Source of the DNA: an uncultured Pelagibacteraceae bacterium
Lineage (GTDB): Bacteria > Pseudomonadota > Alphaproteobacteria > Pelagibacterales > Pelagibacteraceae
Reading direction: 5' to 3'
Length of the DNA: 64,000 bases
NCBI GenBank assembly: GCA_902521005.1
Contig: CABYPZ010000004.1
Span: forward strand, 1-64,000
Positions 48,430 through 58,229 of the stretch are shown here, one piece after another; the first letter of the stretch is position 1; each line of letters starts with the position of its first letter. Both the position numbers and the translations under genes were made by a program. Below the pieces are notes generated by a model. That model saw only the letters and a list, made by a program, of their open reading frames with translations. It did no database searches and was not told the DNA's origin.

Positions 48430-48825
48430 TAAACCGTAGCAAAGAATTCCACTTAATATCAATAAAATAAATGGAACAATAATTCCTTCACCCGTAAATT
48501 TATCTGTTACACCAAGCTTACTTATATTTTTAGAATAGTAGTTAGTTATAGTAACAATCAAGTGAGTAATAAATATTAGGTTAAAAAATGACCATGTTCC
48601 CTCAACACCATTTGGTCTTACAAACATTATGTATAATGCCATTAATATCCAACCTAGAAAAAAAGCTCCTAAAAACCTGATCATGAAAGCAGCAGTATGA
48701 TCGATAGCAAATTTATCCATGAATTTTCTTGTTCCAACTAATAATTGACCAGCATAGAATGCTAGCATTCCAAAGTGAATTATGAAAATTACCAGATAAA
48801 TTATTCCATTAAATTTTTCGATCAT
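48406..48825 (-). CDS. hypothetical membrane protein, 4 TM
   Basis: Hydrophobic segments; positional evidence only. Confidence 0.55.
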   Translation of the reverse strand: MIEKFNGIIYLVIFIIHFGMLAFYAGQLLVGTRKFMDKFAIDHTAAFMIRFLGAFFLGWILMALYIMFVRPNGVEGTWSFFNLIFITHLIVTITNYYSKNISKLGVTDKFTGEGIIVPFILLILSGILCYGLSDKIYII

Positions 48826-48839
48826 TATTTGTATTTATA

Positions 48840-49922
48840 CTATAAAATTCTTAAATATTCTTTAATTATATTGCCCCAATCAAATTTAGACGAATATTCT
48901 TTAGCTTTTTTACCCATTTCTAAATATGAATTATTTTTTATTATTAAATCAATACTAGAATAAATATCTTCTAAGCTATTTCCATCGCAAATGATTCCTG
49001 TTTCATTATGTTTTATAGCATCAGACGCTCCACCATCTTTTCCACCAATTGAAGGTACTCCAAGTTGAGCTGCTTCTACATATGCAATACCAAATCCTTC
49101 AACTGAAGTTTTATGAATTATTGATGGCATAACAAAAACGTTAGATTTATATACAAGAGCATTTTTAAGATCTTGCGGTATATTTTTTAAAAAAGTTACT
49201 TGTTCATCTAGTTTAAGTTCTTTCACAAGGCTTTTAATGTTTTCTTCCTCATCTCCATAGCCAATACAAGTATATGTAATTTTTGGATAGATTTGCTTTA
49301 AGTTTCTTAAAGCCATTATAATTTTTTCATGATTTTTTCTTTTATCAAATCTTGAAACAGTTATTAATCTTGGACTTTTATCCTTTAGTATTTTTTCTGC
49401 TTCTTTTACTGTTAATTTATCAAATTCTTTTGTTGGAAATACTCCTGGATTAATAACTACAATTTTATTTTCATCTAAACCTATTTCAATAGCAAGGTTT
49501 TTTGTAAATTGAGAATTAGCTATGATTTGATCTATATTTTTAAAGGCTTTTATTATTCTTCTATTTGAAAAAGAACCTTTCTTAAAATTAATTTCTTTTG
49601 AGTGGATTAAACAAATCTTTTTTTTAGAAGTTTTAACTAATTCAATACTTTTCCAATGATCTGCTATTACACATTTAATATTTTTGTTATTTTTTATAAA
49701 TTCATTTATTAAATATGCTTTTCTGTGTTTTCTTAGTAATTTAATTCCCCCAACTCTATCAATAGAAAATGAAACATTTTTATCATGTTCCTTATAGTTA
49801 TCATGATGATCAGCAAAGACTTTTACCAAAACATATTTAGCAAGAGAGTAAGTTAACCCCCACATTAAATTTTGCATTCCCCCAATTTCTGGTGGAAAAG
49901 ATCTTGTTACAATCAAATACAT
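48840..49922 (-). CDS. glycosyltransferase family 4
   Basis: TRSFPPEIGGMQNLMWGL, ITVSRFDKRKNHEKII, EGFGIAYVEAAQLGVPSIGGKDGG. Confidence 0.9.
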   Translation of the reverse strand: MYLIVTRSFPPEIGGMQNLMWGLTYSLAKYVLVKVFADHHDNYKEHDKNVSFSIDRVGGIKLLRKHRKAYLINEFIKNNKNIKCVIADHWKSIELVKTSKKKICLIHSKEINFKKGSFSNRRIIKAFKNIDQIIANSQFTKNLAIEIGLDENKIVVINPGVFPTKEFDKLTVKEAEKILKDKSPRLITVSRFDKRKNHEKIIMALRNLKQIYPKITYTCIGYGDEEENIKSLVKELKLDEQVTFLKNIPQDLKNALVYKSNVFVMPSIIHKTSVEGFGIAYVEAAQLGVPSIGGKDGGASDAIKHNETGIICDGNSLEDIYSSIDLIIKNNSYLEMGKKAKEYSSKFDWGNIIKEYLRIL

Positions 49923-50479
49923 TAACTATTAAACCACTTTATATTACAGCCCATACTTGGAATTTGATCTTTTGGTCCGTTACCGGTTTCCGAAATTTGC
50001 TTCATTGCAGTAAATAGATCACTTTCACCGTCTCTAACAGGTTTTAAATCTTTAAGCTCTCTTATTCTTCCCCTGTACTGCAATTCCAATTTGCCATTGT
50101 ATCCAAAGAAGTCTGGAGTACATACAGCATTATAAGTTTTTGCAACACTTTGGGTTTCGTCAATCAAATAAGGAAAGTGAAAATTATTATTTTTTGAAAA
50201 ATTGATCATATTCTCAAATGAGTCTTCTGGATAATTTTTTACATCATTTGAACAAATAGCTACTGATTTAATTCCAATTTTTTCTAATTCTCTACAATCA
50301 TCTACTATATCTTTGATTACCGCTTTTACATAAGGACAATGGTTGCAAATAAACATTATTAAAGTTCCTCTTTCCCCTTTAATATTATTTAGTTCAATTT
50401 GTTTATTATCTGTAGATAAAAGCTTAAAAGGATCTGCTTTTTTACCGAAATCACATATTGGCGTTTTTGTAAGTGTCAT
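49922..50479 (-). CDS. thioredoxin-fold redoxin family protein
   Basis: TLIMFICNHCPYVKAV CxxC. Confidence 0.85.
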   Translation of the reverse strand: MTLTKTPICDFGKKADPFKLLSTDNKQIELNNIKGERGTLIMFICNHCPYVKAVIKDIVDDCRELEKIGIKSVAICSNDVKNYPEDSFENMINFSKNNNFHFPYLIDETQSVAKTYNAVCTPDFFGYNGKLELQYRGRIRELKDLKPVRDGESDLFTAMKQISETGNGPKDQIPSMGCNIKWFNS

Positions 50480-50498
50480 GTTAAATTGTTTATAAATT

Positions 50499-51011
50499 AT
50501 GTTCTACGATTTAAAAGATAAAAAACCAAATAATTCTGGTGATAATTGGGTAGCACCTAATGCTGTTGTAATAGGAGACGTTACATTGGAAAAAAATACA
50601 AGTATTTGGTTTAATGCAACTTTAAGAGGAGACGTAGAAAATATTCATATTGGCGAAGGATCAAATGTTCAAGATGGCAGTGTTTTACATACTGACCCAG
50701 GTTATCCATTGAAGGTTGGTAAGAATGTAACCATAGGCCATATGGTAATGCTTCATGGGTGTACGATAGGGGACAATAGTTTAATTGGAATAGGTGCTGT
50801 CATTCTAAATAACGCTAAGATTGGAAAAAATTGTATAATAGGCGCAAAAGCATTAATTACTGAAAATAAAGAAATTCCAGATAACTCTTTAGTAATTGGT
50901 TCTCCAGGAAAAGTTGTAAGAGAAGTTACTGAAGAAGAAAAAAAAGCTATTACTGAAAATACCAAACATTATCAAGATAACTGGAAAAAATACTCTAAAT
51001 CAATTTTTTAA
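50499..51011 (+). CDS. gamma-carbonic anhydrase family protein
   Basis: Left-handed beta-helix; [43 protein letters not shown]. Confidence 0.9.
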   Translation: MFYDLKDKKPNNSGDNWVAPNAVVIGDVTLEKNTSIWFNATLRGDVENIHIGEGSNVQDGSVLHTDPGYPLKVGKNVTIGHMVMLHGCTIGDNSLIGIGAVILNNAKIGKNCIIGAKALITENKEIPDNSLVIGSPGKVVREVTEEEKKAITENTKHYQDNWKKYSKSIF

Positions 51012-51022
51012 TAGGTAAATTT

Positions 51023-51313
51023 ATGTCATCAGGCTACGTCATTGCTCAATTGAAAGTCACTAATCCTGAGAATTATAAAGAGTATGTATCTAAAGTTACA
51101 GAAGTAGTAAAAAAATACGGAGGTGAATACATCGTTAGAAATGGCGAATATAAAGTTGTTGAAGGTGAAGACAATTTTCCAAGAATAGTTGTTATAAAAT
51201 TCCCATCTTATGAAAAAGCTTTAGAGTGGTACCATTCAGATGAGTATAAACCTATTAAAGATATACGTCTTAACAATGCAGAAGGTAGCAATATTATTGT
51301 GAAAGGAATTTAA
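51023..51313 (+). CDS. DUF1330 family protein
   Basis: YVIAQLKVTNPENYKEYVSKV..YGGEYIVRNG. Confidence 0.85.
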   Translation: MSSGYVIAQLKVTNPENYKEYVSKVTEVVKKYGGEYIVRNGEYKVVEGEDNFPRIVVIKFPSYEKALEWYHSDEYKPIKDIRLNNAEGSNIIVKGI

Positions 51314-51909
51314 GGAACTAACCATTCATCCTTTGCATTTTCTAAATCAAACTTAGCTCTTCGATGTCCTTTAGCTGCAAGATATAACCATTCAATAGAT
51401 TTAATTTTACATTTAATAACAGTAAAATTTTTATATCCTTCTTCACTTTGTTCCATTGTATAATCGAAATCCTCTAGTTTAGATATCATTCCAGATGTAG
51501 GATTTTCTGATGAGTTTCCAGGAGGACTATCTGTTAAATAGCAACGTCTACTTATATGTTGAGTTTTTTTCCAAGATTCCTCTGTAATAGAATTTTGATT
51601 ATTTATTTCACATTCGACTTTAACCCTTAGTTGGATTTTTTCTTCTTTATCATAGAAAAGTAAAGAAGCTTTATTATTTTTTTTTATAATTTGAACTTTA
51701 GGTGATCTAAGATCAGTATGAAATTGTAATAAACTATTTTCTCTATCTGATTTGCGTAAAACAACAATTCTCCCATCAACCTCATCTTGATGAGCACAAA
51801 TAAATACAGGAATTCTAAATTGTGATCCTCTGTTGGTCACAGCATCATCAAGCATAGACCAGTACTTATTTTGAATCTCTTCTAAATTATCATAGTATGC
51901 TGGTTGCAT
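51310..51909 (-). CDS. pyridoxamine 5'-phosphate oxidase-like flavoprotein
   Basis: GRIVVLRKSDRENSLLQFHTDLRSPKVQII, C-terminal WLYLAAKGHRRAKF. Confidence 0.8.
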   Translation of the reverse strand: MQPAYYDNLEEIQNKYWSMLDDAVTNRGSQFRIPVFICAHQDEVDGRIVVLRKSDRENSLLQFHTDLRSPKVQIIKKNNKASLLFYDKEEKIQLRVKVECEINNQNSITEESWKKTQHISRRCYLTDSPPGNSSENPTSGMISKLEDFDYTMEQSEEGYKNFTVIKCKIKSIEWLYLAAKGHRRAKFDLENAKDEWLVP

Positions 51910-51915
51910 ACAATA

Positions 51916-52785
51916 TTACTTTCTAAATCTTCTTATTAAACTTGATGTATCCCAACGGTTACCACCCATTTCTTGAACCTCACCATAATATTTATCTACA
52001 AGCTCAGTTATAGGTAACAATGAACCATTATTCTTAGCTTCATCCATAGCAATTTTTAAATCTTTTCTCATCCAATCAACTGCAAATCCAAATTCAAATT
52101 TATCATCAATCATCGTTTTATATCTATTTTCCATTTGCCATGATTGAGCAGCACCTTTAGAAATAACCTCAATTACATCTTCCATCTTCAAACCTGCTTT
52201 AATTCCAAAATTAATACCTTCAGATAAAGCTTGAACTAGTCCACCAATACAAATTTGATTGACCATTTTTGCTAACTGGCCACTACCTGTTGGACCTAGT
52301 AATTTCATTTTTTTGCTATAACATTTAATTTTATCTTTGGCTTTATCAAAGTCTGCCTGATCTCCACCAACCATTACAGTGAGTGCTCCATTTTCTGCAC
52401 CTGCTTGACCTCCTGATACTGGGGCGTCTAATGCACCAAAACCATTTTTTTTTGCATAATCATAAATCTCTCTTGCTATAGTTGCTGAAGCTGTAGTGTT
52501 ATCTATATAAACAGAATCTTTTTTAATTGTTTTAAAAATTCCACTATCTCCAAAAGTAACTTCTCTTAAGTCATTATCGTTTCCGACGCATGTGAATATG
52601 TATTCAGCGCCTGCAGCAGCTTTAGCTGGTGTATCAGCCATATTACCTTTGTATTCGCTGATCCATTTTTCTGCCTTTGATTTAGTTCGATTAAAAACAG
52701 TTACATTGTGACCACCTTTTGATATATAACCAGCCATTGGGTAACCCATTACACCAAGACCTATGAAAGCAACATTACAAGTCAT
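51916..52785 (-). CDS. 3-hydroxyisobutyrate dehydrogenase-family oxidoreductase
   Basis: FIGLGVMGYPMAGYISKGGH, DAPVSGGQAGAENGALTVMVGG. Confidence 0.92.
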   Translation of the reverse strand: MTCNVAFIGLGVMGYPMAGYISKGGHNVTVFNRTKSKAEKWISEYKGNMADTPAKAAAGAEYIFTCVGNDNDLREVTFGDSGIFKTIKKDSVYIDNTTASATIAREIYDYAKKNGFGALDAPVSGGQAGAENGALTVMVGGDQADFDKAKDKIKCYSKKMKLLGPTGSGQLAKMVNQICIGGLVQALSEGINFGIKAGLKMEDVIEVISKGAAQSWQMENRYKTMIDDKFEFGFAVDWMRKDLKIAMDEAKNNGSLLPITELVDKYYGEVQEMGGNRWDTSSLIRRFRK

Positions 52786-52793
52786 TATTTTTT

Positions 52794-54002
52794 ATGTTTA
52801 AAAGTTTAAGTTTTAAAGTAATTATATTTGGATTTATCTTTACATTTTTTTCTAGCTTTGGACAGAGTTTTTTTTTAGGATTATTTAATTCTAGTATTAG
52901 AAATGAATTATCGATTACCCATGGACAATTTGGCACAATATATGCATCTGCCACACTACTAAGTAGCTTATTACTAATTTGGGTAGGAAAAAAGATTGAT
53001 GATATTAATATTTCTAAGTTTGCTTTCTTTGTAATAATCTTACTTTCATTTTCTTGTTTCTTTTTTTCAAAAATAAATTCAATAGCACTATTATTTATCT
53101 CAATATTTCTAATGAGATTTTCTGGTCAGGGAATGATGTCTCACACTGCTACTACCACTATCTCTAGGTATTTTACTAAATCTAGAGGTAAAGCATTAAG
53201 CACTGGTTGGTTTGGATTATCTACTGCTGAATTTATTCTACCTGTTTCAATTATTTATCTTTTAACTATCATTGATTGGAGAGATATTTGGATCACAATA
53301 TCCATTGTTGTTATAGTTTTTTTACCTTTAGCCTCATTCCTTTTAGTTAAAAACTTAAATTTAGACTCTAGAGAAAAAACAAATGAAAATGACCTACAAA
53401 ACACAAATATAAAAAATTGGAAGAGAATAGAAGTTTTGAAGGATTATAGATTTTATGTAATTTGTTCAAACATGTTAGCTATGCCCTGGATTGCTACAGG
53501 AGTTTTTGTTTATCAGTCATTCATACTTTCTTCTAAAGACTGGGGTCCTTTTGTAATAGCTCAATCTTTTATGGCTTATTCAATTTTATCTGTAGTTACT
53601 TTATTTATTTCTGGATTTTTAATAGATAAATTTACAAGTAGAAAATTATTAATTTATATGAACATACCTCTATTGTTATCAGTGTTTGTTTTAATCTTTT
53701 TTGACCAGTCATTCACTGCATTTATTTTTTTAGGTTTAATTGGAATTTCTAACGGACTTGCCAATGTTCTTGGTTCGTCTACTTGGGCTGAAATTTATGG
53801 TGTAAAATATATAGGTTCTATAAAAGCCTTAACTACAGCCTTAATGGTTTTTGCAACTGCTTTTGGAACAGCTCTATTTGGTATTTTGATTGATCGGGGC
53901 TTTTCTATTGAAGCAATAGCTGTTGTTTCTGGGGTTTATATATCTATTTCTTTAATTTCTCTTTTTATTATCAGAAATAATCTTAATCCAATTAAATTAT
54001 AA
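52794..54002 (+). CDS. MFS transporter
   Basis: 12-TM pattern, FGQSFFLGLFNSSIRNELSITHGQFGTIYA. Confidence 0.85.
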   Translation: MFKSLSFKVIIFGFIFTFFSSFGQSFFLGLFNSSIRNELSITHGQFGTIYASATLLSSLLLIWVGKKIDDINISKFAFFVIILLSFSCFFFSKINSIALLFISIFLMRFSGQGMMSHTATTTISRYFTKSRGKALSTGWFGLSTAEFILPVSIIYLLTIIDWRDIWITISIVVIVFLPLASFLLVKNLNLDSREKTNENDLQNTNIKNWKRIEVLKDYRFYVICSNMLAMPWIATGVFVYQSFILSSKDWGPFVIAQSFMAYSILSVVTLFISGFLIDKFTSRKLLIYMNIPLLLSVFVLIFFDQSFTAFIFLGLIGISNGLANVLGSSTWAEIYGVKYIGSIKALTTALMVFATAFGTALFGILIDRGFSIEAIAVVSGVYISISLISLFIIRNNLNPIKL

Positions 54003-54044
54003 AAAAATCTTGATTTTAATCAGAACGGAGTATAAATACCTCGC

Positions 54045-54581
54045 ATGGCTAGAGTAACAGTAGAAGATTGTATAGATAAAGTAGACAGTCCTTATGAACT
54101 TGTTTTAGTAGCAAAGGAAAGAGCTACACAATTAAACTCAGGTTTAGAACCTACTATCGATAGAGATAACGACAAAAATACAGTTGTATCATTAAGAGAA
54201 ATTGCAGATGAAAAAATTCAAGTAAAAGACTTAGTCGAGAGTGCAGTATATAAATTAAGAAAACATGTAGAACAAGTTGACGATACATCAGATGAAGATG
54301 AAGTAGTGGGCGATGACTTTGAGAATTTATACAAGGGAGAAATTTCAAAAAGTGGAGTTCCTATATTACCTTCTAAAAGAGCAAGAAAAATTCCAGAAAA
54401 AATTCAAGTATCCCAAGAAGATTTGGCAGAGATCCAAAACTCTCCAGAAGATCAAAAAATTGAAAGTGAGCCAGCTGTAATCGAATCTGAAGAAGAGGGA
54501 CAAGATGTTTCTTTAGATAATCTTAAAGATGAAGAAATAGCTAGTGCAGACCAGGAAGATTCGGACACTTCAAATAGTTAA
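54045..54581 (+). CDS. rpoZ: DNA-directed RNA polymerase omega subunit with acidic C-terminal extension
   Basis: [33 protein letters not shown]...[15 protein letters not shown]. Confidence 0.93.
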   Translation: MARVTVEDCIDKVDSPYELVLVAKERATQLNSGLEPTIDRDNDKNTVVSLREIADEKIQVKDLVESAVYKLRKHVEQVDDTSDEDEVVGDDFENLYKGEISKSGVPILPSKRARKIPEKIQVSQEDLAEIQNSPEDQKIESEPAVIESEEEGQDVSLDNLKDEEIASADQEDSDTSNS

Positions 54582-54606
54582 TTAAATAATATAACATTCT
54601 TATATT

Positions 54607-55590
54607 ATGATTAGAAAAGTATCAGTTGCCCCGATGATGGATTGTACTGATCGTCATGAAAGATATTTTTTAAGATTAATCAGTAAAAATATTCTTCTAT
54701 ATACTGAAATGATTGTTTCAGAGGCAATCGATAGAGGTGATAAAAAAAAATTACTTTCTTTTAATATTAATGAGAAACCAGTAGCACTACAATTAGGTGG
54801 ATCATCACCTAAACTTTTAGCTAATGCTGCTAAACTTGGAGAAGAATTTGGTTATGATGAAATTAATTTAAATTTAGGTTGTCCAAGCAAAAAAGTCCAA
54901 AAAAATAGATTTGGTGCATGCTTGATGAAAGAGCCAGATCTAGTAGCTGAATGTTTAGTTGAAATGCAAAACAAAACAAATCTACCAGTTACAATAAAAA
55001 CTAGAATTGGTTATGACGATATAGATGATTATGAAAATTTACATAACTTTATTACTAAACTTAAAAATACTGGAGTAAGTACCTTCATCATTCATGCAAG
55101 AAAAGCCGTACTAGGTAAATTTACACCTAAACAAAATTTAAACATCCCACCTTTAAAATATGACATTGTTTACAATTTAAAAAATGATTTTAAAGACGAT
55201 AATATAGTAATTAATGGCGGAATAACATCCACAGACCAAATCAAAGAACATTTAACTAAAGTTGATGGAGCAATGATTGGTAGAGCAGTATATCATTCAC
55301 CTTATTTTTTAGCAGAAATCGAAAAAAATATTTTTAATAATAATAATATTCCAACAAGACAGGAAGTAATCGAAAGTCTTATTCCATATATAAAAAATGA
55401 AACTGAAAAAGGAACTCAATTAAATCAAATTATGAGGCATACACTTGGATTATTTCATGGCCAAACAGGATCAAGTTTTTGGAAAAGATACCTAAGCGAA
55501 AATTTGTGTGTAAGAGATGCTGATATAAAAAAAATAGATCATATTATGGATAAAGTAAAATTAGCACCTCAAGCACATTCAGCAGGTTAA
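54607..55590 (+). CDS. dusA: tRNA-dihydrouridine synthase (DusA type)
   Basis: SVAPMMDCTDRHERYFLRLIS, LNLGCPSKKVQKNRFGACLM. Confidence 0.9.
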   Translation: MIRKVSVAPMMDCTDRHERYFLRLISKNILLYTEMIVSEAIDRGDKKKLLSFNINEKPVALQLGGSSPKLLANAAKLGEEFGYDEINLNLGCPSKKVQKNRFGACLMKEPDLVAECLVEMQNKTNLPVTIKTRIGYDDIDDYENLHNFITKLKNTGVSTFIIHARKAVLGKFTPKQNLNIPPLKYDIVYNLKNDFKDDNIVINGGITSTDQIKEHLTKVDGAMIGRAVYHSPYFLAEIEKNIFNNNNIPTRQEVIESLIPYIKNETEKGTQLNQIMRHTLGLFHGQTGSSFWKRYLSENLCVRDADIKKIDHIMDKVKLAPQAHSAG

Positions 55591-55591
55591 A

Positions 55592-56425
55592 TTGATTAGT
55601 TCTATTTTATCAAACGAATATTCTTTATTTATACTCTTAATGGTAATAACTGCATTTCCAGTAGGATACTTCGCTGGTCTATTTGGTATTGGGGGTGGGT
55701 TGATAACTGTACCATTTCTTTTTTTTATATTTGAAACATTCAATATAGATAAAAATTATATAATGCATTTAGCTGTAGGAACTTCATTTTCTATTATTAT
55801 TCCAACTTCTATAGTTTCTGTACTAACGCATAGAAAGAATAAATTTGTAGATGCTAACATAATCAAAACTTATGGAATTTTCGTAGTTATAGGAGTTTTA
55901 ACAGGAACAATTTTTGCTGCCCTGATGCAAACAAAGACATTAGTTTTGTTTTTCTCTTTAGTGGTATATTTTTTAGGTACTTATCTTTTGTTAAACGCAG
56001 ATACAGCTCAAAATTCACAAAAGAAATTTACCATTATTCCAAGAATAGTTTTTGGGTTTATATCTGGATTTGTTTCAGCACCTATGGGCATAGGTGGAGC
56101 TGTAATGAACGTCCCAGTTCTAAAATATTTTGGATACCCTATTAAAAAAGCAATTGGTAGTGCTGCTGCAATTGGATTTATTATTGCACTTTTTGGTGCT
56201 GTAGGTTTTATGATATCTGGATCTTATTTAAATGTTAATTTACCCTTTAGCGTCGGTTTTATAAATATTCCAGCATTCTTAATTTTTATTCCAATTACCA
56301 TATTAATGGCGAGAGTAGGGGCTAATACTTTTCGCAAAATAAATAAGTCAAAAGTTCAAACACTTTTTGGGATTTTTTTATTTGTTGTGGGAACTACTTT
56401 TATTTACAGATACTTAAATTTATAA
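55592..56425 (+). CDS. TauE/SafE-family membrane protein (TTG start)
   Basis: AGLFGIGGGLITVPFL and second repeat SAPMGIGGAVMNVPVL. Confidence 0.88.
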   Translation: MISSILSNEYSLFILLMVITAFPVGYFAGLFGIGGGLITVPFLFFIFETFNIDKNYIMHLAVGTSFSIIIPTSIVSVLTHRKNKFVDANIIKTYGIFVVIGVLTGTIFAALMQTKTLVLFFSLVVYFLGTYLLLNADTAQNSQKKFTIIPRIVFGFISGFVSAPMGIGGAVMNVPVLKYFGYPIKKAIGSAAAIGFIIALFGAVGFMISGSYLNVNLPFSVGFINIPAFLIFIPITILMARVGANTFRKINKSKVQTLFGIFLFVVGTTFIYRYLNL

Positions 56426-56433
56426 AAAAAAGA

Positions 56434-56459
56434 GGCGGCTTCAGTCTCCCTCTACCGCC
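56434..56459. terminator. candidate GC-rich hairpin (GGCGG/CCGCC) between convergent genes
   Basis: GGCGG 56434-56438 and CCGCC 56455-56459 in otherwise AT-rich intergenic DNA; long loop. Confidence 0.4.
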
Positions 56460-56555
56460 CCTTAATATTCTTTTACTTGATTCTCTTAAAAAATTTTAAC
56501 ACGTAATAATTGTAATTAATTATCTTAAGATGAAATATGTGTATAAAATTTAAAG

Positions 56556-57704
56556 TTAAATTTTTCCTGATGCTATTTTCTTTTTTGGATCAAAAAATGG
56601 TTTTTCAACAATAGTACCTTTAATTACAGAGCTTGATGTTTTAACATCAATAATATTACCAATTTTACTTTCTTCAATTGAAATAATAGCTAATGCAATG
56701 TTTTTTTTAAGTCTCGGTGAATAAACTGCCGATGTAACTTTACCTATAATTTTGTTATCCTTTATTATTTCCCAAAATGTAGTATTTGGGCCTTTTAATG
56801 GGTCACAATCAAGAATTAATCCAATTTGTTTTCTTTTGATTCCTTCTTTTTTTATTTTCTTTAAAGCTTCTTTCCCAACATAATCGATATCAGTGTCAAA
56901 ACTTACCAATCTATCTAAACCGACTTCAAAAGGATTTGTATGTATATCAGCATCAGCATGATAAGATAGCATTGCCCCTTCAATTCTTCTAATTGATGAA
57001 GTATGTCCTGGTTTTAATCCAAAATCTTTACCTGCTGCCATTATTTTTTCCCAAAGCAAATCACCTTTAGATCCATCTCTTAAAAATAATTCGTAGCCAA
57101 ATTCACTAGACCATCCTGTTCTTGAAACTACCAAAGGAATATTTTCTAATTCTATTTCTCTTAACCAATAATATTTAAGATCTAGAATTTCATCACCGAA
57201 TAGATTTTGCATAATTTTTGCTGAGTTAGGTCCTTGGAGTTGAAGAGGTGAAACGTCTGGTTCATTTATTTTAACATTTAAACCTGAATTAACAGCAACT
57301 CCTTGTGCCCATAAAAGAATATCACTATCACCTAAAGATAACCAAAAATGGTTTTCTCCAAGCCTTAATAAAACTGGATCATTTAAAATTCCACCTTCAT
57401 TATTAACAATTAGAACATATTTACATTGACCAATTGAAATTTTTGTAAGATCTCTTGGAGTTAGTAACTGAACAAATTTATATGCATCAGGTCCAGTTAT
57501 TTCCACTTGTCTTTCTACAGATACGTCACAAAGTATTGCTTCATTAATTAAATTATGAAAATTTTGCTCAGGATCTCCAAAATCACGAGGTATATACATA
57601 TGATTATATACCGAAAAATCTTTCGCTCCCCATCTTACAGTTGCATCAAAATATGGAGATTTGCGTATTTGTGTACCGAAACCAAAATCTTTTTTATCTT
57701 TCAT
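56556..57704 (-). CDS. GcvT-fold aminomethyltransferase, DmdA-like paralogue
   Basis: YNHMYIPRDFGDPEQNFHNLINEAILCDVSVERQVEITGPDAYKFVQLLTPRDLTK; DmdA-like across its length but divergent. Confidence 0.75.
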   Translation of the reverse strand: MKDKKDFGFGTQIRKSPYFDATVRWGAKDFSVYNHMYIPRDFGDPEQNFHNLINEAILCDVSVERQVEITGPDAYKFVQLLTPRDLTKISIGQCKYVLIVNNEGGILNDPVLLRLGENHFWLSLGDSDILLWAQGVAVNSGLNVKINEPDVSPLQLQGPNSAKIMQNLFGDEILDLKYYWLREIELENIPLVVSRTGWSSEFGYELFLRDGSKGDLLWEKIMAAGKDFGLKPGHTSSIRRIEGAMLSYHADADIHTNPFEVGLDRLVSFDTDIDYVGKEALKKIKKEGIKRKQIGLILDCDPLKGPNTTFWEIIKDNKIIGKVTSAVYSPRLKKNIALAIISIEESKIGNIIDVKTSSSVIKGTIVEKPFFDPKKKIASGKI

Positions 57705-57787
57705 TATCTCGCTGTAATAAAGTAGTCTTTACAAGATACAAGAAAATAACCCATTGAAAATTTGAATAAATTAAATAAATACATCTT

Positions 57788-58228
57788 ATGGAAACAACAG
57801 CAAATTTTAATTGGAATTGTAAACATACATGGAAAACAAGTGCAAAAAATACTGCTTGGTGTGTTTTAGGCTGTGCGATAGGTGATTTTGGGACAATCTT
57901 ATTTTTCCAGATATCAAAAATCCCTTTTCCAGTATTAGGAATTATGACCTTAGCAATTATAAATGGTTTAATTACAAGCATAATACTTGAAACAATTGTT
58001 CTTATGAGGCAAAAATTTGATTTTTCAAAAGCCATCAGAACTGCACTTGGGATGAGTTTTATTTCAATGATAAGTATGGAAATAGCTATGAATTTAACTG
58101 ACTATATCTTAACTGGTGGAGCCATTTTAACTTGGTGGGTTGTTCCTATAATGTTAATTGTTGGTTTTTTAACACCTTGGCCATATAATTATTGGAGACT
58201 AAAAAAATTTAATCAAGCTTGTCACTAA
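57788..58228 (+). CDS. DUF4396-like membrane protein
   Basis: NCKHTWKTSAKNTAWCVLGCAIGDFGTI with 3-4 TM segments. Confidence 0.65.
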   Translation: METTANFNWNCKHTWKTSAKNTAWCVLGCAIGDFGTILFFQISKIPFPVLGIMTLAIINGLITSIILETIVLMRQKFDFSKAIRTALGMSFISMISMEIAMNLTDYILTGGAILTWWVVPIMLIVGFLTPWPYNYWRLKKFNQACH

Positions 58229-58229
58229 C

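Noticed and set aside
57694-58035. 113-aa minus-strand ORF
   Set aside because: Antisense to the better supported DUF4396-like gene and overlapping the DmdA-like start; no motif.
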